From Mesorhizobium sp. (GTDB taxonomy: Bacteria; Pseudomonadota; Alphaproteobacteria; Rhizobiales; Rhizobiaceae): DNA of 64,000 bases. The stretch lies in assembly GCA_004017275.1 (NCBI GenBank), contig SAKE01000006.1, positions 62,001 through 126,000 of the forward strand, written 5' to 3'. Below are positions 26,087-36,180 of the stretch, piece by piece. The position numbers and the translations under genes are program-made. Under the pieces are notes generated by a model, which was given only the letters and a program-made list of their open reading frames with translations, searched no databases and was not told where the DNA came from. Every line of letters starts with the position of its first letter. Within the stretch, counting starts at the first letter, position 1.

Positions 26087-26302
26087 TTTGATACTCCGTC
26101 AGCCAACGCGCCGGCGAAGGCTCCGAAGGAACCCGTTAACCCGAGTTCGTAGCCCTGTCGTTGTGGCAGGCAAGCTGCCGGCGGCTTGAGGGGCCGTCGC
26201 CGCCTCGCAAACATTCTTGCTGTGAAAAAGTCCGATTTGCATGCGCGACTGATATTTGCGATCTGGTCGCGTCAGGGCGGGATATCACGAGGAGCATAGT
26301 CG

Positions 26303-26662
26303 ATGCGCTGGAACATGATTGTCTTGGCCTCTTGCCTGCTGACCGCCGGCTGCGCGGGCAACTCGATGGCCGAGAGGCAGGACGCCGACATACAGTCTTC
26401 CCTGCAGTATGACACCGTGCCGTGCGACAAGTTGCTGGCGCAGCGCAACGGGTTGGCGCAGCAATACAACCTGTCGACGAAGGCCAAACCGACCTTCTCC
26501 AATCCGGCGATGGGCTTCGGCCCGTTTACCCCGGACATGCGCTCCAAGGCCAAGCGCGATACCGACAAGGTGACCGGCGAGATCGATGCCATGAACCGGT
26601 CGATCGATCGCCGCCAGTGCGGCCAGCCGGACAAGCAGAAGAAGTTGGCGCTGCCTGGCTGA
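26303..26662 (+). CDS. Small lipoprotein of unknown function
   Basis: 119 residues. MRWNMIVLASCLLTAGCAGN is a lipoprotein signal with lipobox LTAGC and Cys17 as the acylated residue. The mature part is helical and charged, with three further Cys or Met-rich spots (VPCDKLLAQRNGLAQQY, RQCGQPDKQKK). No family recognised. It ends 63 bp before an AAA-type ATPase gene on the same strand; a functional link is not evident. Confidence 0.78.
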   Translation: MRWNMIVLASCLLTAGCAGNSMAERQDADIQSSLQYDTVPCDKLLAQRNGLAQQYNLSTKAKPTFSNPAMGFGPFTPDMRSKAKRDTDKVTGEIDAMNRSIDRRQCGQPDKQKKLALPG

Positions 26663-26725
26663 AGATCCGAGGCCGCCACGGGTCGAGAATCGCAGACAAC
26701 AAACCACCTTGTAGGGCACGATCGG

Positions 26726-27253
26726 ATGCATCTCTCGGAGCTCGGGGACCGCATATGTATCTTGGGGCCGTCCAACAGTGGGAAGTCGACCCTCGCCGAC
26801 GCGATTGCCCGCAAGCGTGGTCTGGCGACTGTTCACCTCGATCAGCTCTTCCATCTCCCGAACACGGATTGGGAAGCGCGCCCAAGGGACGAATTCATTG
26901 CCTTGCATGACGCCGCTATCGCCGGCGAGCGTTGGGTGATGGATGGAAACTATTCGGTTTGCATGCCCCAACGCTTTCTGCGAGCGACGGGACTGATCCT
27001 ATTGGATATTTCGACATCGACAAGTCTGCTGAGCTATATCAGGCGAACGCTGTTCGAGAGAGAAAGGCGCGGTGCCTTGGAGGGCGGGCACGACAGCATC
27101 AAATGGGACATGATCCGCCATATTGCCGTGACCACACCGAAAAATCGCAACCGGTACCGAGCAATGCTTGAACAAGTCGATCTGCCAAAGGTGCAGTTAT
27201 CGTCACGGCAAGCAGTCAAGAAATGCTTCCGGGACTGGGACCTGGCCCGATAA
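26726..27253 (+). CDS. P-loop NTPase related to adenylate kinase / FlaR-type proteins
   Basis: 175 residues. GPSNSGKSTLADAIA is the Walker A motif, and HLDQLFHLPNTDW and WVMDGNYS are typical of the small P-loop kinase-like proteins often named DNA topology modulation protein or AAA ATPase. A helical lid region RRTLFERERRGALEGG follows. The substrate is not known. It may be transcribed with the small lipoprotein gene upstream and converges with ghrA at 27267. Confidence 0.8.
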   Translation: MHLSELGDRICILGPSNSGKSTLADAIARKRGLATVHLDQLFHLPNTDWEARPRDEFIALHDAAIAGERWVMDGNYSVCMPQRFLRATGLILLDISTSTSLLSYIRRTLFERERRGALEGGHDSIKWDMIRHIAVTTPKNRNRYRAMLEQVDLPKVQLSSRQAVKKCFRDWDLAR

Positions 27254-27266
27254 GACCCTGTTCTGG

Positions 27267-28208
27267 CTAATACCCCGCCTTGCGGTCCACCAGATTGTCG
27301 AGCTTCTCGCCGCGCTCGAAGGCGTCCATCTGGCGCAGCATGATTGGCGCTAAGTGGACGGGATCGGAAGTCGCCGCTGCATGAGGCGTCACGAATACTT
27401 TTGGATGTCCCCACAGCGGACTGGTCTTCGGCAGCGGTTCGACCTCGAACACGTCGAGGCTCGCTTCCTTCAGCGTGCCGTCGTTCAGTGCCCGCAAAAT
27501 GTCGGCGTCCTTCTGCAGGCGGCCGCGTCCGGCATTGATCAGCACCGAGCCGCCGAGACCGTTGCGCTTGCGCAATTCCTTGAGCACGCCATAGTTGATG
27601 ATGCCCCTGGTGTCCGGCGTCAGCGGCAAAAGCACCACAAGTATGTCGGTCGCCTTGAGGAAGGGAATAAGTCCGGCCTCGCCGGAATAGGTCGCGACGC
27701 CTTCCATGGCCTTGTCGCTGCGCGACCAGCCATTGACGGCAAAGCCGAGCGATAGCAGCACCGAGGCCGCGGCGCGACCGAGACTGCCGAGGCCCATGAT
27801 GCCGACCGAAATGTCACCGGCCGGCCTTTGCTGCGGTTCGTGCCAGATCTTCTTCAACTGCTGCGACCGGTAGAGCAGGCCCTGGCGGTGATGGTCGAGC
27901 ACCCGCCAGACGACATATTCGGTCATATACTGGGTCAGGTTGTCGGCGACGACCTTGACGATCGGCACATCCGGCAGGCCGGGATCGGCGAAGATATGGT
28001 CGACACCCGCGCCGATCGAGAAGATGGCACGCAGATTGGGCAGTGAGGACAAAAGGTTGGGTTTCTGCTTCCACACCACGGCATAGGTGATCGAGGGGTC
28101 GCTGGCGCCGTCCGGCTCCAGCACCACCTCGCGTTCGGCCGACAGGAGCTCGCGCCAGCGCTGCGGATGAAAGCCGGTGACGGCAAGCAGGATGCGGCCT
28201 TTTTCCAT
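27267..28208 (-). CDS. ghrA: Glyoxylate/hydroxypyruvate reductase A-type 2-hydroxyacid dehydrogenase
   Basis: 313 residues. The NAD(P)-binding motif GLGSLGRAAASVLLSLGF sits mid-protein, followed by VVLLPLTPDTRGII. The active-site regions are INAGRGRLQ (Arg) and FEVEPLPK (Glu), with VTPHAAA near the C-terminus (His). This is the GhrA branch of D-isomer-specific dehydrogenases, which reduce glyoxylate and hydroxypyruvate in the cytoplasm. It follows the yejF stop by 27 bp on the same strand, so it may be the last gene of the yej transcript, though a metabolic link is not obvious. Confidence 0.9.
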   Translation of the reverse strand: MEKGRILLAVTGFHPQRWRELLSAEREVVLEPDGASDPSITYAVVWKQKPNLLSSLPNLRAIFSIGAGVDHIFADPGLPDVPIVKVVADNLTQYMTEYVVWRVLDHHRQGLLYRSQQLKKIWHEPQQRPAGDISVGIMGLGSLGRAAASVLLSLGFAVNGWSRSDKAMEGVATYSGEAGLIPFLKATDILVVLLPLTPDTRGIINYGVLKELRKRNGLGGSVLINAGRGRLQKDADILRALNDGTLKEASLDVFEVEPLPKTSPLWGHPKVFVTPHAAATSDPVHLAPIMLRQMDAFERGEKLDNLVDRKAGY

Positions 28209-28235
28209 TGCGGTCTGTTAGTCCCTTTTAAGCAA

Positions 28236-29867
28236 TTACTCGCTGACGATGCCGACCGGCGCCGTCTCTATCCTGAAAGCGGCCGAGATCAGCGCCCGAG
28301 TATAGTCGGTTTGCGGATTTTCAAAAATCTGCTGGGAAGGGCCGGCTTCGACGATCCTGCCATTGCGCATGACGATGACGTCGTTGGCCAGCGCGCGGAT
28401 GACTTTCAGATCATGGCTGATGAAGAGATAGGCGAGGTCGTGCTTGGCCTGCAGGCTGCGCAGCAGGTCGACGACCTGCGCTTGCACGCTCATGTCGAGC
28501 GCCGATGTCGGCTCGTCCAGCATCACGAAGCGCGGGTTGAGCACTATAGCGCGCGCTATGGCGACGCGCTGGCGCTGGCCGCCGGAAAACTCGTGCGGAT
28601 AGCGATTGCGTGTCGCCGGATCGAGCCCGACCTCCTTCAGCACGGCCGCTACCTTGTCGTCACGCTCATCGGGCGACAGTTTCGGCTCGTGGATCTTCAG
28701 GCCTTCCTCGATGATCTCGGCGATCGACATCCGCGGGCTGAGCGAGCCGAAGGGATCCTGGAAGACGATCTGCAATTCGCGCCTGAGCGGCCGCATGGCG
28801 TTGAAGGACAGCTGGTTGATGTCGCGGCCGTTGAACTGGATCGCCCCGGTCGACGAGATCATCCGCGCCAGCGCCAGGCCGAGCGTCGTCTTGCCGGAGC
28901 CGGATTCGCCGACCACGCCAAGCGTCTGGCCGGCGCGCACGGTCACATCGATGCCGTCGACCGCCTTCACATTGTCGACGGTGCGGCGAAAGAAACCCTG
29001 CTTGATCGGAAACCAGACCTTTATGTCCTTGCCGGTCATCACAGGCTTGGCAGCGGCATTGGCAGCCGGCGGTTTGCCCTTTGGCTCGGCCGCCAGCAGA
29101 TGCCGCGTATAGGCATGCTGCGGATTTGCAAAGATCTCCTGGGTCGGTCCGGTCTCGACGATCTTGCCCTTGGTCATCACGCAGACCCGGTCGGCAATCT
29201 TGCGCACGATGCCGAGATCGTGGGTGATGAACAGCATCGACATGCCCTTGCGGCTCTTCAGTCCCGCCAGCAATTCGAGGATCTGCGCCTGCACGGTGAC
29301 GTCGAGCGCCGTCGTCGGCTCGTCGGCGATCAAAAGTTTCGGTTCGTTGGCCAGCGCCATGGCGATCATCACGCGCTGGCGCTGGCCGCCGGACAGCTGG
29401 TGCGGATAGGCGTCGAGGCGCTTCTGCGGATCGCGGATGCCGACCTCGTTGAGCAAGGCCAGCGTGCGTTCCTTGGCCGGGCGGTCGGCCATGCCCTGAT
29501 GCAGCTTCAGGATCTCGACGATCTGCTGTTCGATCGTGTGCAGCGGATTGAGCGAGGTCATCGGCTCCTGGAAGATCATGGTGATCTTGTTGCCGCGCAC
29601 CTGCCGCAACTGCTTCTCGCTCATGGCCAGCAGGTCGGCGCCCTGGAACAGGATCTTTCCCGAGGGGTGGCTGGCGCTGGGATAGGGCAGCAGCTTCAGC
29701 ACAGACAGCGCCGAGACCGACTTGCCGGAGCCGGATTCGCCGACCAGCGCCACCGTCTCGCCCTTGGCGATGTCGAACGAGATGTGGTCGACAGCCGTCG
29801 ACTGGCCGCCGCCCTGGCTGAAGGCGACGCTGAGATCCTGTACGCTGAGCAGGGGGGCTTCGCTCAT
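28236..29867 (-). CDS. yejF: Double-ATPase subunit of the Yej peptide importer
   Basis: 543 residues from ATG 29867, overlapping yejE by 4 bp. It contains two complete ABC cassettes in one chain. The first has [27 protein letters not shown] and [10 protein letters not shown]; the second has [27 protein letters not shown] and LDEPTSALD. Both end in the oligopeptide-type tail ([28 protein letters not shown]). A fused pair is characteristic of YejF, which powers uptake of peptides such as microcin C in E. coli. All catalytic motifs are intact. Confidence 0.95.
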   Translation of the reverse strand: MSEAPLLSVQDLSVAFSQGGGQSTAVDHISFDIAKGETVALVGESGSGKSVSALSVLKLLPYPSASHPSGKILFQGADLLAMSEKQLRQVRGNKITMIFQEPMTSLNPLHTIEQQIVEILKLHQGMADRPAKERTLALLNEVGIRDPQKRLDAYPHQLSGGQRQRVMIAMALANEPKLLIADEPTTALDVTVQAQILELLAGLKSRKGMSMLFITHDLGIVRKIADRVCVMTKGKIVETGPTQEIFANPQHAYTRHLLAAEPKGKPPAANAAAKPVMTGKDIKVWFPIKQGFFRRTVDNVKAVDGIDVTVRAGQTLGVVGESGSGKTTLGLALARMISSTGAIQFNGRDINQLSFNAMRPLRRELQIVFQDPFGSLSPRMSIAEIIEEGLKIHEPKLSPDERDDKVAAVLKEVGLDPATRNRYPHEFSGGQRQRVAIARAIVLNPRFVMLDEPTSALDMSVQAQVVDLLRSLQAKHDLAYLFISHDLKVIRALANDVIVMRNGRIVEAGPSQQIFENPQTDYTRALISAAFRIETAPVGIVSE

Positions 29868-31009
29868 CTGAACGTCTTGCGCGGATCGAAGGCGTCGCGC
29901 GTCGCCTCGCCGACGAAGACCAGCAGCGACAGCATCAGCGAGATGACGATGAAGCCGGAAATGCCGAGCCACGGCGCGTTGAGGTTGCGCTGCGCCTGCT
30001 TCAACAATTCGCCGAGCGAGGCGGAGCCGGGCGGCAGGCCGAAGCCGAGATAGTCGAGCGAGGTCAGCGTCGAGATCGAGCCGCTAAGCAGGAAGGGCAT
30101 GAAGGTCAATGTCGCCACCATGGCGTTGGGCAACAGGTGCCGGAACATGATGGTGCGGTTGGGCACGCCGAGCGCGCGCGCCGCGTTGACATATTCGAAA
30201 TTGCGGGCGCGCAGGAACTCTGCCCGCACCACGCCGACCAGCGCCACCCAGGAGAACAACAGCATCAGGCTAAGCAGGATGAAGAAGCCCGGCGGCAGGA
30301 TGGCGGCGACGATGAGCAGGAGATAGAGCACCGGGATCGCCGACCAGATTTCGATGAAACGCTGGAACAGCAGATCCGTCCAGCCGCCGAAATAGCCTTG
30401 CACGGCGCCGGCCGCGACGCCGATCAAGGCCGAGCCGGCAGTCAGGATCAGGCCGAACAGCACCGAAATGCGGAAGCCGTAGATGACGCGCGCCAGCACG
30501 TCGCGTGCCTGGTCGTCGGTGCCGAGCCAGTTCCAGTTGCCGACGATGCAGGCTGGATCGGCCGCACCTTGCGGATACTGGTTGCAGCGCGCCTTGGCGT
30601 CATATTGCCAGGACGGCTTGGCCGGGGCGGCCTCGGGAATAGCGTTGTTGACGGTCTGATAGGAGTAGCGCACCGGCGGCCAGATCATCCAGCCATTGGC
30701 ATTGATCTCGTCCTGGATGACCGGGTCGCGATAGTCGGTAACGGCATAGAAGCCGCCGAATTTTTCCTCGGGGTAAGCGACCAGCACCGGAAACAGGATC
30801 TCGCCCTTGTAGGAAGCGATGATCGGTTTGTCGTTGGCGATGAACTCGGAAAACAGCGACAGCACGAACAGGACGAGGAAGATCCACAGCGACCAGTAGC
30901 CGCGCCGGTTGGCTTTGAAGTTCTGTAGCCGGCGCTTGTTGAGCGGCGACAGCCAAGGCCGCGCAATCCGCTCCGGTGCTGCTTCAGCAGTGGCGGTGGC
31001 CTCCGACAT
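29864..31009 (-). CDS. yejE: Yej peptide importer permease YejE
   Basis: 381 residues. The N-terminal span (YWSLWIFLVLFVLSLFSEFI) is followed by the long extracytoplasmic insertion typical of YejE (FGGFYAVTDYRDPVIQDEIN to GNWNWLGTDDQARDVLARVI). The BPD permease domain then has five further spans and the cytoplasmic loop ALGVPNRTIMFRHLLPNAM. It overlaps yejF by 4 bp and yejB by 1 bp, so the three genes are tightly coupled. Confidence 0.95.
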   Translation of the reverse strand: MSEATATAEAAPERIARPWLSPLNKRRLQNFKANRRGYWSLWIFLVLFVLSLFSEFIANDKPIIASYKGEILFPVLVAYPEEKFGGFYAVTDYRDPVIQDEINANGWMIWPPVRYSYQTVNNAIPEAAPAKPSWQYDAKARCNQYPQGAADPACIVGNWNWLGTDDQARDVLARVIYGFRISVLFGLILTAGSALIGVAAGAVQGYFGGWTDLLFQRFIEIWSAIPVLYLLLIVAAILPPGFFILLSLMLLFSWVALVGVVRAEFLRARNFEYVNAARALGVPNRTIMFRHLLPNAMVATLTFMPFLLSGSISTLTSLDYLGFGLPPGSASLGELLKQAQRNLNAPWLGISGFIVISLMLSLLVFVGEATRDAFDPRKTFR

Positions 31010-32106
31010 CAGACGTCTCTCCGCTCGAAATCGATGCGCGGATCAACCCAGGTGTAAAGCAGGTCGGACAGCAGCCCGACGAACAACCCGAGCAGCGAGA
31101 AGATGTAGAGGTTGGCGAACACCACGGGATAGTCGCGCTCGACCACCGACCGGAAGCCGAGCAGGCCGAGGCCATCGAGCGAGAAGATGTTCTCGATCAG
31201 CAGCGAGCCGGTGAAGAAGGCCGAGATGAAGGCGCCCGGAAAGCCGGCGATGACGATCAACATGGCGTTGCGGAAGACGTGTCCGTAGAGCACCTGCCGT
31301 TCCGACAGGCCCTTGGCCCGGGCGGTCACCACATACTGCTTGCGGATTTCTTCGAGGAATGAGTTCTTGGTCAACAGCGTCGTGGTGGCGAAGGCCGACA
31401 GCACCAGAGCGGTCAGCGGCAAGGTCATGTGCCAGAAATAATCGACGATCTTGCCCCACCAGGACAGCTGGTCCCAATTGTCCGAGGTGAGGCCGCGCAG
31501 CGGAAACCAGTCCCAGAAGGATCCGCCGGCAAACAGCACCATCAGCATGATGCCGAACAGGAAGCCCGGGATGGCATAGCCGACAATGACGACGCCGCTG
31601 GTCCAGACGTCGAAGGGAGTGCCGTCCTTGACCGCCTTGCGGATGCCGAGCGGGATCGAGATCAGGTAGGACAAAAGCGTGATCCACAGCCCGATCGAGA
31701 TCGACACCGGCATTTTTTCCAGGATCAGGTCGAGCACCGAAATGTCGCGGAAATAGCTGTCGCCGAAATCGAAGCGGATATAGTTCCACAGCATCATGCC
31801 GAAGCGCTCGAGCGGCGGCTTGTCGAAGCCGAACTGCTTCTCCAGCTTCTTGATGAATTCCGGATCGAGCCCTTGAGCGCCGCGATATTTCGAACTGACG
31901 TCGCCGGCGGCATCGAAGTTGCCGCCAGCGCCCGCGTCGCCACCGCCGCCGCCGAGGCGATCGCTGCCGCCCTGGTTGGTCAGCCTGGCGATGACCTGTT
32001 CGACCGGACCGCCCGGGGCGAACTGGATGACGGCGAAGGATATCGCCATGATGCCGAACAGGGTCGGGATCATCAAAAGGATGCGGCGCAGGATATAGGC
32101 GCCCAT
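31009..32106 (-). CDS. yejB: Yej peptide importer permease YejB
   Basis: 365 residues. It opens [20 protein letters not shown] and [14 protein letters not shown], then carries a Gly/Asp-rich periplasmic insertion ([20 protein letters not shown]) that is unusually glycine-rich, before the permease domain. The EAA-type loop [20 protein letters not shown] and the ending [13 protein letters not shown] are as expected for YejB. The upstream 174-bp gap to the binding-protein gene contains a long palindrome. Confidence 0.94.
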   Translation of the reverse strand: MGAYILRRILLMIPTLFGIMAISFAVIQFAPGGPVEQVIARLTNQGGSDRLGGGGGDAGAGGNFDAAGDVSSKYRGAQGLDPEFIKKLEKQFGFDKPPLERFGMMLWNYIRFDFGDSYFRDISVLDLILEKMPVSISIGLWITLLSYLISIPLGIRKAVKDGTPFDVWTSGVVIVGYAIPGFLFGIMLMVLFAGGSFWDWFPLRGLTSDNWDQLSWWGKIVDYFWHMTLPLTALVLSAFATTTLLTKNSFLEEIRKQYVVTARAKGLSERQVLYGHVFRNAMLIVIAGFPGAFISAFFTGSLLIENIFSLDGLGLLGFRSVVERDYPVVFANLYIFSLLGLFVGLLSDLLYTWVDPRIDFERRDV

Positions 32107-32114
32107 CAGTTTTT

Positions 32115-32262
32115 ACCCTCCCCCTTGTGGGGAGGGTCGATCCGCGAAGCGGAGCGGGGTGGGGATAATCTCAAGGCAATGCCGGCGCTAGCACCCCCAC
32201 CCCGGTTCGCCATCCGCGCTGCGCGCGGGGTGCTCACCGACCCTCCCCACAAGGGGGAGAGT
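32115..32262. repeat. Long imperfect inverted repeat (R4)
   Basis: Arms ACCCTCCCCCTTGTGGGGAG at 32115 and the complementary CTCCCCACAAGGGGGAG near 32243-32260 are each also partly self-complementary. The middle holds a second pair (GCGGGGTGGGG, CCCCACCCCG). It fills the gap between the second binding-protein gene and yejB. The sequence differs from R3, so it belongs to another repeat family placed in an equivalent position. Confidence 0.82.
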
Positions 32263-32280
32263 GAAGTGCTGCGCAACATT

Positions 32281-34146
32281 TCAGCCTTTGCCAATTTTTG
32301 CCGCCTTGCCCTTATCGAACCACCACAGCGTCTCGACCGGAAAGCCGAAATCGGGCTTCTGCTCGACAAAGCCGAACATGTCCCAATAGGCGACGCGGTG
32401 ATTCGCCAGATAGTATGTTGGAATCCAGTCCAGCCGCGCGCGCAAGACCCGGTCGAGCGCTCTGAGCGCCGTGACGAGTTCAATTCGGCTTTTCGCCTTG
32501 CTGGCCGCCACGATCAGCGCGTCGATGGCCTTGCTTTCCGTGCCCGGATAGTTGCGCTGCCCCGGGATTTTCGCCATTCGGGAATCATAGAGCATCTGCA
32601 GGCTGTCGTCAGTCGGCGTCGCCCCGATCGACCAATGCAGCAAGGCAAGATCGAAGTCGTAATCGCTGTGCCGTTGCTCATACTGCGCCGAATCGATTTG
32701 CCGGATCGAGGCGTCGATCCCGATCGCCTTCATATTCTCGGACCATGGGGTGTAGATGCGAATAATGCCGTCATCTTCCGCCAGCATTTCCACCCGCAGC
32801 CGCTCACCCTTGTCATTGACGACGAAACTGCCGTCGCGCTTCCAGCCGGCTTGCGCAAGCAGTCTCGAAGCTTCGCCCAGCAGCTTGCGGTCATGCCCCG
32901 AACCATCGGACAGGGGCTGTGTTACCGCTTCACCAAAGACCTCCGGCGGCAACTCGGTCCGGAACGGCTCCAGCAGGGCCAATTCCTCAGGCGAGGGCAG
33001 GCCTTCGGCCTTGTAATCCGACCGTTCGAAGTTCGATTGAGAGCGCTCGTAAGAGCCGTAAAACAGCGCCCGCTTCATCCATTCGAAATCGAAGCATCTG
33101 GCGATTGCCCGCCGCACCCGCTCATCGCGGAATTGCGGACGACGCTGATTCAGCGCGACAGCCTGCATGTCTGGCGTCTTCTCGCCAGGAAACTCCCGTT
33201 TGACGACCTTGCCGTCCTTCAACGCCGGAAAATCGTATCCGGTCGCCCATACCCGTGAGGTGAATTCCTCGCGAAAATGCGTGTCGCCTTTCTTGAAGGC
33301 CTCGAATGCCGCCTGCCGGTCGAGATAGAAGTCGATGCGGATGCGGTCGAAATTGTAGAGGCCGCGGTTCACCGGGAGATCACGGCCCCAATAGTCGGCC
33401 ACGCGGTCATACTCGACAGTCTGTCCGGCTGCCACGCGCCCAATCTTGTAGGGTCCCGAGCCAAGCGGTGGTGTCATCGTCGAGGCATTGAAATCATTGG
33501 CCGTGTAAAACGCCTTCGACACGATCGGCATCCCCACGATCGCAAGGATGTTCTGCGCCGACTGTTCGCCGTTGAGGGTGAGATCGACGGTGGCGGGATC
33601 GACCGCAACCGCGTCGATCATGTACCGCAACGCCTGGGAAAGGTTCGGATGACCCTTGTCTTTGTAAAGCTTCAGCGAGAAGACAACGTCCTCCGCGGTC
33701 AGCGGCGAGCCGTCGTGGAAACGCGCTTGCGGTCGCAGTGCGAAGCGGAAACCGTTGCGGTCTGGCGACAGGGTAACGGTTTCGGCAAGCAGGCCATAGA
33801 CCGCATCCGGTTCGTCGAGCGCGCTTGTCATCAGGGAATCGAAACAGAGCTCGGTGCGCGGCGGCGCGTCCCCTTTCAACACCAAGGAATTCAACGTGTT
33901 GAACGTCAGAAAGCTCTGATTGAGGGTCGAGTTCGGCGGCGCGAAATTCATCTGGCCGCCCTTGGGCGCATCCGAATTGACATAGTCGAAATGCGTGAAG
34001 TCCGGCCTGTATTTGAGGTCGCCGAAGGCAGACAGACCATGCAGCTTGGTGCCGGTCGCAATGTCGGCGAAGGCTTTGCCGGGCATCAGGGCGGCGGCGG
34101 CAGCGGCACTGCCCAAGGCCAGGAAGTCGCGACGGGCAAGGGCCAT
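32281..34146 (-). CDS. yejA2: Yej-type peptide-binding protein, second copy
   Basis: 621 residues from ATG 34146; the start overlaps the stop of the upstream binding-protein gene by one base. MALARRDFLALGSAAAAAAL is a twin-arginine signal, with cleavage near GKAFA. The mature protein has YejA features: FTHFDYVNSDAPKGGQMNFA, ARFHDGSPLTAEDVVFSLK and PLGSGPYKIGRV. It is a paralogue of the product of 34146-36023, but exported by a different-looking signal. Two binding proteins feeding one YejBEF channel would widen the peptide range. Confidence 0.93.
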   Translation of the reverse strand: MALARRDFLALGSAAAAAALMPGKAFADIATGTKLHGLSAFGDLKYRPDFTHFDYVNSDAPKGGQMNFAPPNSTLNQSFLTFNTLNSLVLKGDAPPRTELCFDSLMTSALDEPDAVYGLLAETVTLSPDRNGFRFALRPQARFHDGSPLTAEDVVFSLKLYKDKGHPNLSQALRYMIDAVAVDPATVDLTLNGEQSAQNILAIVGMPIVSKAFYTANDFNASTMTPPLGSGPYKIGRVAAGQTVEYDRVADYWGRDLPVNRGLYNFDRIRIDFYLDRQAAFEAFKKGDTHFREEFTSRVWATGYDFPALKDGKVVKREFPGEKTPDMQAVALNQRRPQFRDERVRRAIARCFDFEWMKRALFYGSYERSQSNFERSDYKAEGLPSPEELALLEPFRTELPPEVFGEAVTQPLSDGSGHDRKLLGEASRLLAQAGWKRDGSFVVNDKGERLRVEMLAEDDGIIRIYTPWSENMKAIGIDASIRQIDSAQYEQRHSDYDFDLALLHWSIGATPTDDSLQMLYDSRMAKIPGQRNYPGTESKAIDALIVAASKAKSRIELVTALRALDRVLRARLDWIPTYYLANHRVAYWDMFGFVEQKPDFGFPVETLWWFDKGKAAKIGKG

Positions 34147-36023
34147 CAATTGCCGCCCTTGTATTTGGCCGCCAGCGCAGCTTCCTTTTTGGGATCGATC
34201 CACCAGGAATCGATGTCCGGACCCAAGTAAGTCGGTTGTTTTTCCGGGATGCCGAACTTGTTCCAGTAGGCCAGCCAGGTTACGGATCGGGTGAATTGCG
34301 GGACGCAATAGAAATTCCACAACAGAACCCGGTCGAGCGCATGGGTGGCGGCGAGCAGGTCGTCGCGATCCGTCGCGAAGATAACGCGTTCAACCAGTGC
34401 GTCGACCACTGGGTCCTTGATCCCCGCGTAATTTCGTGAGCCCGGTGTATCGGCTGCCTTCGAGCTCCAGTACTCGCGTTGCTCATTGCCCGGCGAGTCC
34501 GACTGCGGCAGCCGGGACGTTATGACGTCGTAGTCGAAATTATTGACGCGAGCGATGTACTGGCTGGTATCGACGATCCTGAACGAAGCCGAGATGCCGA
34601 TCTTTCCCAGCATATTTACAAATGGATTGACCGTTGCTTCGGCACCCTGGTCGAAGCCCAGAATCTCGATGGTAAAAGGCTCCCCGCTTTTCTCATTGCT
34701 CATCCGGCCATTCTGGATTTTCCAACCCGCTGCCGCAAACAGATCGATCGCTTTGCGCAGGTATGACCGCTCGGCCTTCGGGCTATCGAAGACCGGAAGC
34801 TTGAATTCCTGGGTAAACAGTTCTGCGGGCAGTTTGTCCTTGTATTGATTGAGGATCTCCAATTCTTTGCCCTGCGGCAGTCCACTTGAAGCAAGTTCGC
34901 TGCCCATGAAATAGCTGTTGGAGCGGGTGTTGAGGCCGAAGGATTGGGTGCGGTTCAACGTTTCGAAGTCAAAGGCGTAACCGAGCGCCTCGCGCACGCG
35001 CCGATCCTGGAACTTTGCCCGTCGCGTGTTCAGCATGAAACCTTGCATCGAGGCGAGTGACGTCGCCTTGAACTCCTGCTTGATGACGTCGCCGGCTTTG
35101 AGAGCCGGAAAATTGTAGCGCGTCATCCATAATCGCGCACTGTTTTCAGCCTGGATGTCCTCATAGCCGCCTTTTGTGAAGGCTTGCCACGCGGCGTTGT
35201 CATCGAGAATGTAGGTGTAGCGTCGGGTGTCGTAGTTGTTGCGCCCGACATTGATGCCCAGATCGGCTGCCCAGAAGTCTGGAACCCGTCGCCAGACGAC
35301 TTCCGAACCGGGTTTGAAGCTCTCGATCTTGTAGGGTCCGGAACCGAGCGGGATTTCAAGGCTTGGCTGGGTGATATCGCGCTTCTTGCCATTGGCATCG
35401 GTGCCTTCCCACCAATGCTTCGGCAGCACCACCACGTCCGCCATGATCAGAGGCAGTTCACGATTGCCTTTCTGGTCAAAACGGAACTCGACTTCCCGAT
35501 CTGAAACGGCAACCGCTTCCGTGACATTGGCGAAATAGCGGTTGAACTGCGGGCTTTCCTTCTTCAGGAAATTGAACGACCAGATCACGTCATCCACGGT
35601 GATAGGTTGGCCATCATGCCATCTGGCACGCGGGTCGAGCCGATAAGTCGCGGATGAAAAATCGGCTGGGTACTTGTAGGCGTCTGCGATCTCGGGATGG
35701 TTGACGCTGCCCTCGTCAAGGGATTTCGCCATCAGCGACTGGTAGAGGAGCCCACCCTGATAGTTCAATCCTGCGGCAGGGGAGCCGCGTGCGATGAAAG
35801 GATTGAAGCTGTCGAACGTGCCGGGCACCACCGAATTCAGCGTGCCACCCTTGGGCGCATTCGGGTTGACGTAGTCATAGTGCTGGAAATTGTCGCCGTA
35901 TTTGGACTCGCCGATCAGCGATGAGGTGGTGCGCCATTCGTCGGCCCGGGCGGCAGCCTGCAATCCTGCCGCCAGGAGGACTGCCGCCAGCATCGACTTG
36001 AGAAGCGTCCGGCCAACCGTCAT
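34146..36023 (-). CDS. yejA1: Yej-type peptide-binding protein, first copy
   Basis: 625 residues with a Sec-type signal (MTVGRTLLKSMLAAVLLAAG, cleavage near AAARA). YejA hallmarks include HYDYVNPNAPKGGTLNSVVP, RARWHDGQPITVDDVIWSFN and IPLGSGPYKIES. It is the first gene of a five-gene unit yejA1-yejA2-yejB-yejE-yejF, the same order as known in Sinorhizobium meliloti, where the transporter helps withstand plant nodule-specific peptides. In other bacteria it imports microcin C or affects antimicrobial-peptide sensitivity. The same role here is likely but not proven. Confidence 0.94.
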   Translation of the reverse strand: MTVGRTLLKSMLAAVLLAAGLQAAARADEWRTTSSLIGESKYGDNFQHYDYVNPNAPKGGTLNSVVPGTFDSFNPFIARGSPAAGLNYQGGLLYQSLMAKSLDEGSVNHPEIADAYKYPADFSSATYRLDPRARWHDGQPITVDDVIWSFNFLKKESPQFNRYFANVTEAVAVSDREVEFRFDQKGNRELPLIMADVVVLPKHWWEGTDANGKKRDITQPSLEIPLGSGPYKIESFKPGSEVVWRRVPDFWAADLGINVGRNNYDTRRYTYILDDNAAWQAFTKGGYEDIQAENSARLWMTRYNFPALKAGDVIKQEFKATSLASMQGFMLNTRRAKFQDRRVREALGYAFDFETLNRTQSFGLNTRSNSYFMGSELASSGLPQGKELEILNQYKDKLPAELFTQEFKLPVFDSPKAERSYLRKAIDLFAAAGWKIQNGRMSNEKSGEPFTIEILGFDQGAEATVNPFVNMLGKIGISASFRIVDTSQYIARVNNFDYDVITSRLPQSDSPGNEQREYWSSKAADTPGSRNYAGIKDPVVDALVERVIFATDRDDLLAATHALDRVLLWNFYCVPQFTRSVTWLAYWNKFGIPEKQPTYLGPDIDSWWIDPKKEAALAAKYKGGN

Positions 36024-36127
36024 GCACTATCCTCTTCGCAATGCCCGCTCATGGACAATCTAGATGATTTGGCGCTCGTGAAAACCGCCATGCGCGGCTT
36101 TGTCGCCGCCTGTGCGGTTTTCCTAAC

Positions 36128-36156
36128 GAAAAAGCCGGGCTGAACCCGGCTTTTTC
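36128..36156. terminator. Bidirectional-type terminator after cycM
   Basis: GCCGGG and CCCGGC pair around CTGAA, flanked by AAAAA on one side and TTTTT on the other. It is 25 bp downstream of the cycM stop read leftward and upstream of yejA1. The T-run on the leftward transcript suits termination of cycM before the yej operon. Confidence 0.85.
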
Positions 36157-36180
36157 AAGATCGTTGAGGTGACAATTTGT

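Larger units (their letters stand above)
25934..26302. other. Intergenic region with an orphan promoter-hairpin unit
   Basis: These 369 bp contain a good sigma-70-like promoter (26004-26033), then a GC hairpin with a T-run (26063-26086), then about 200 bp with no recognised gene before the lipoprotein gene. See the separate entries. Confidence 0.6.
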
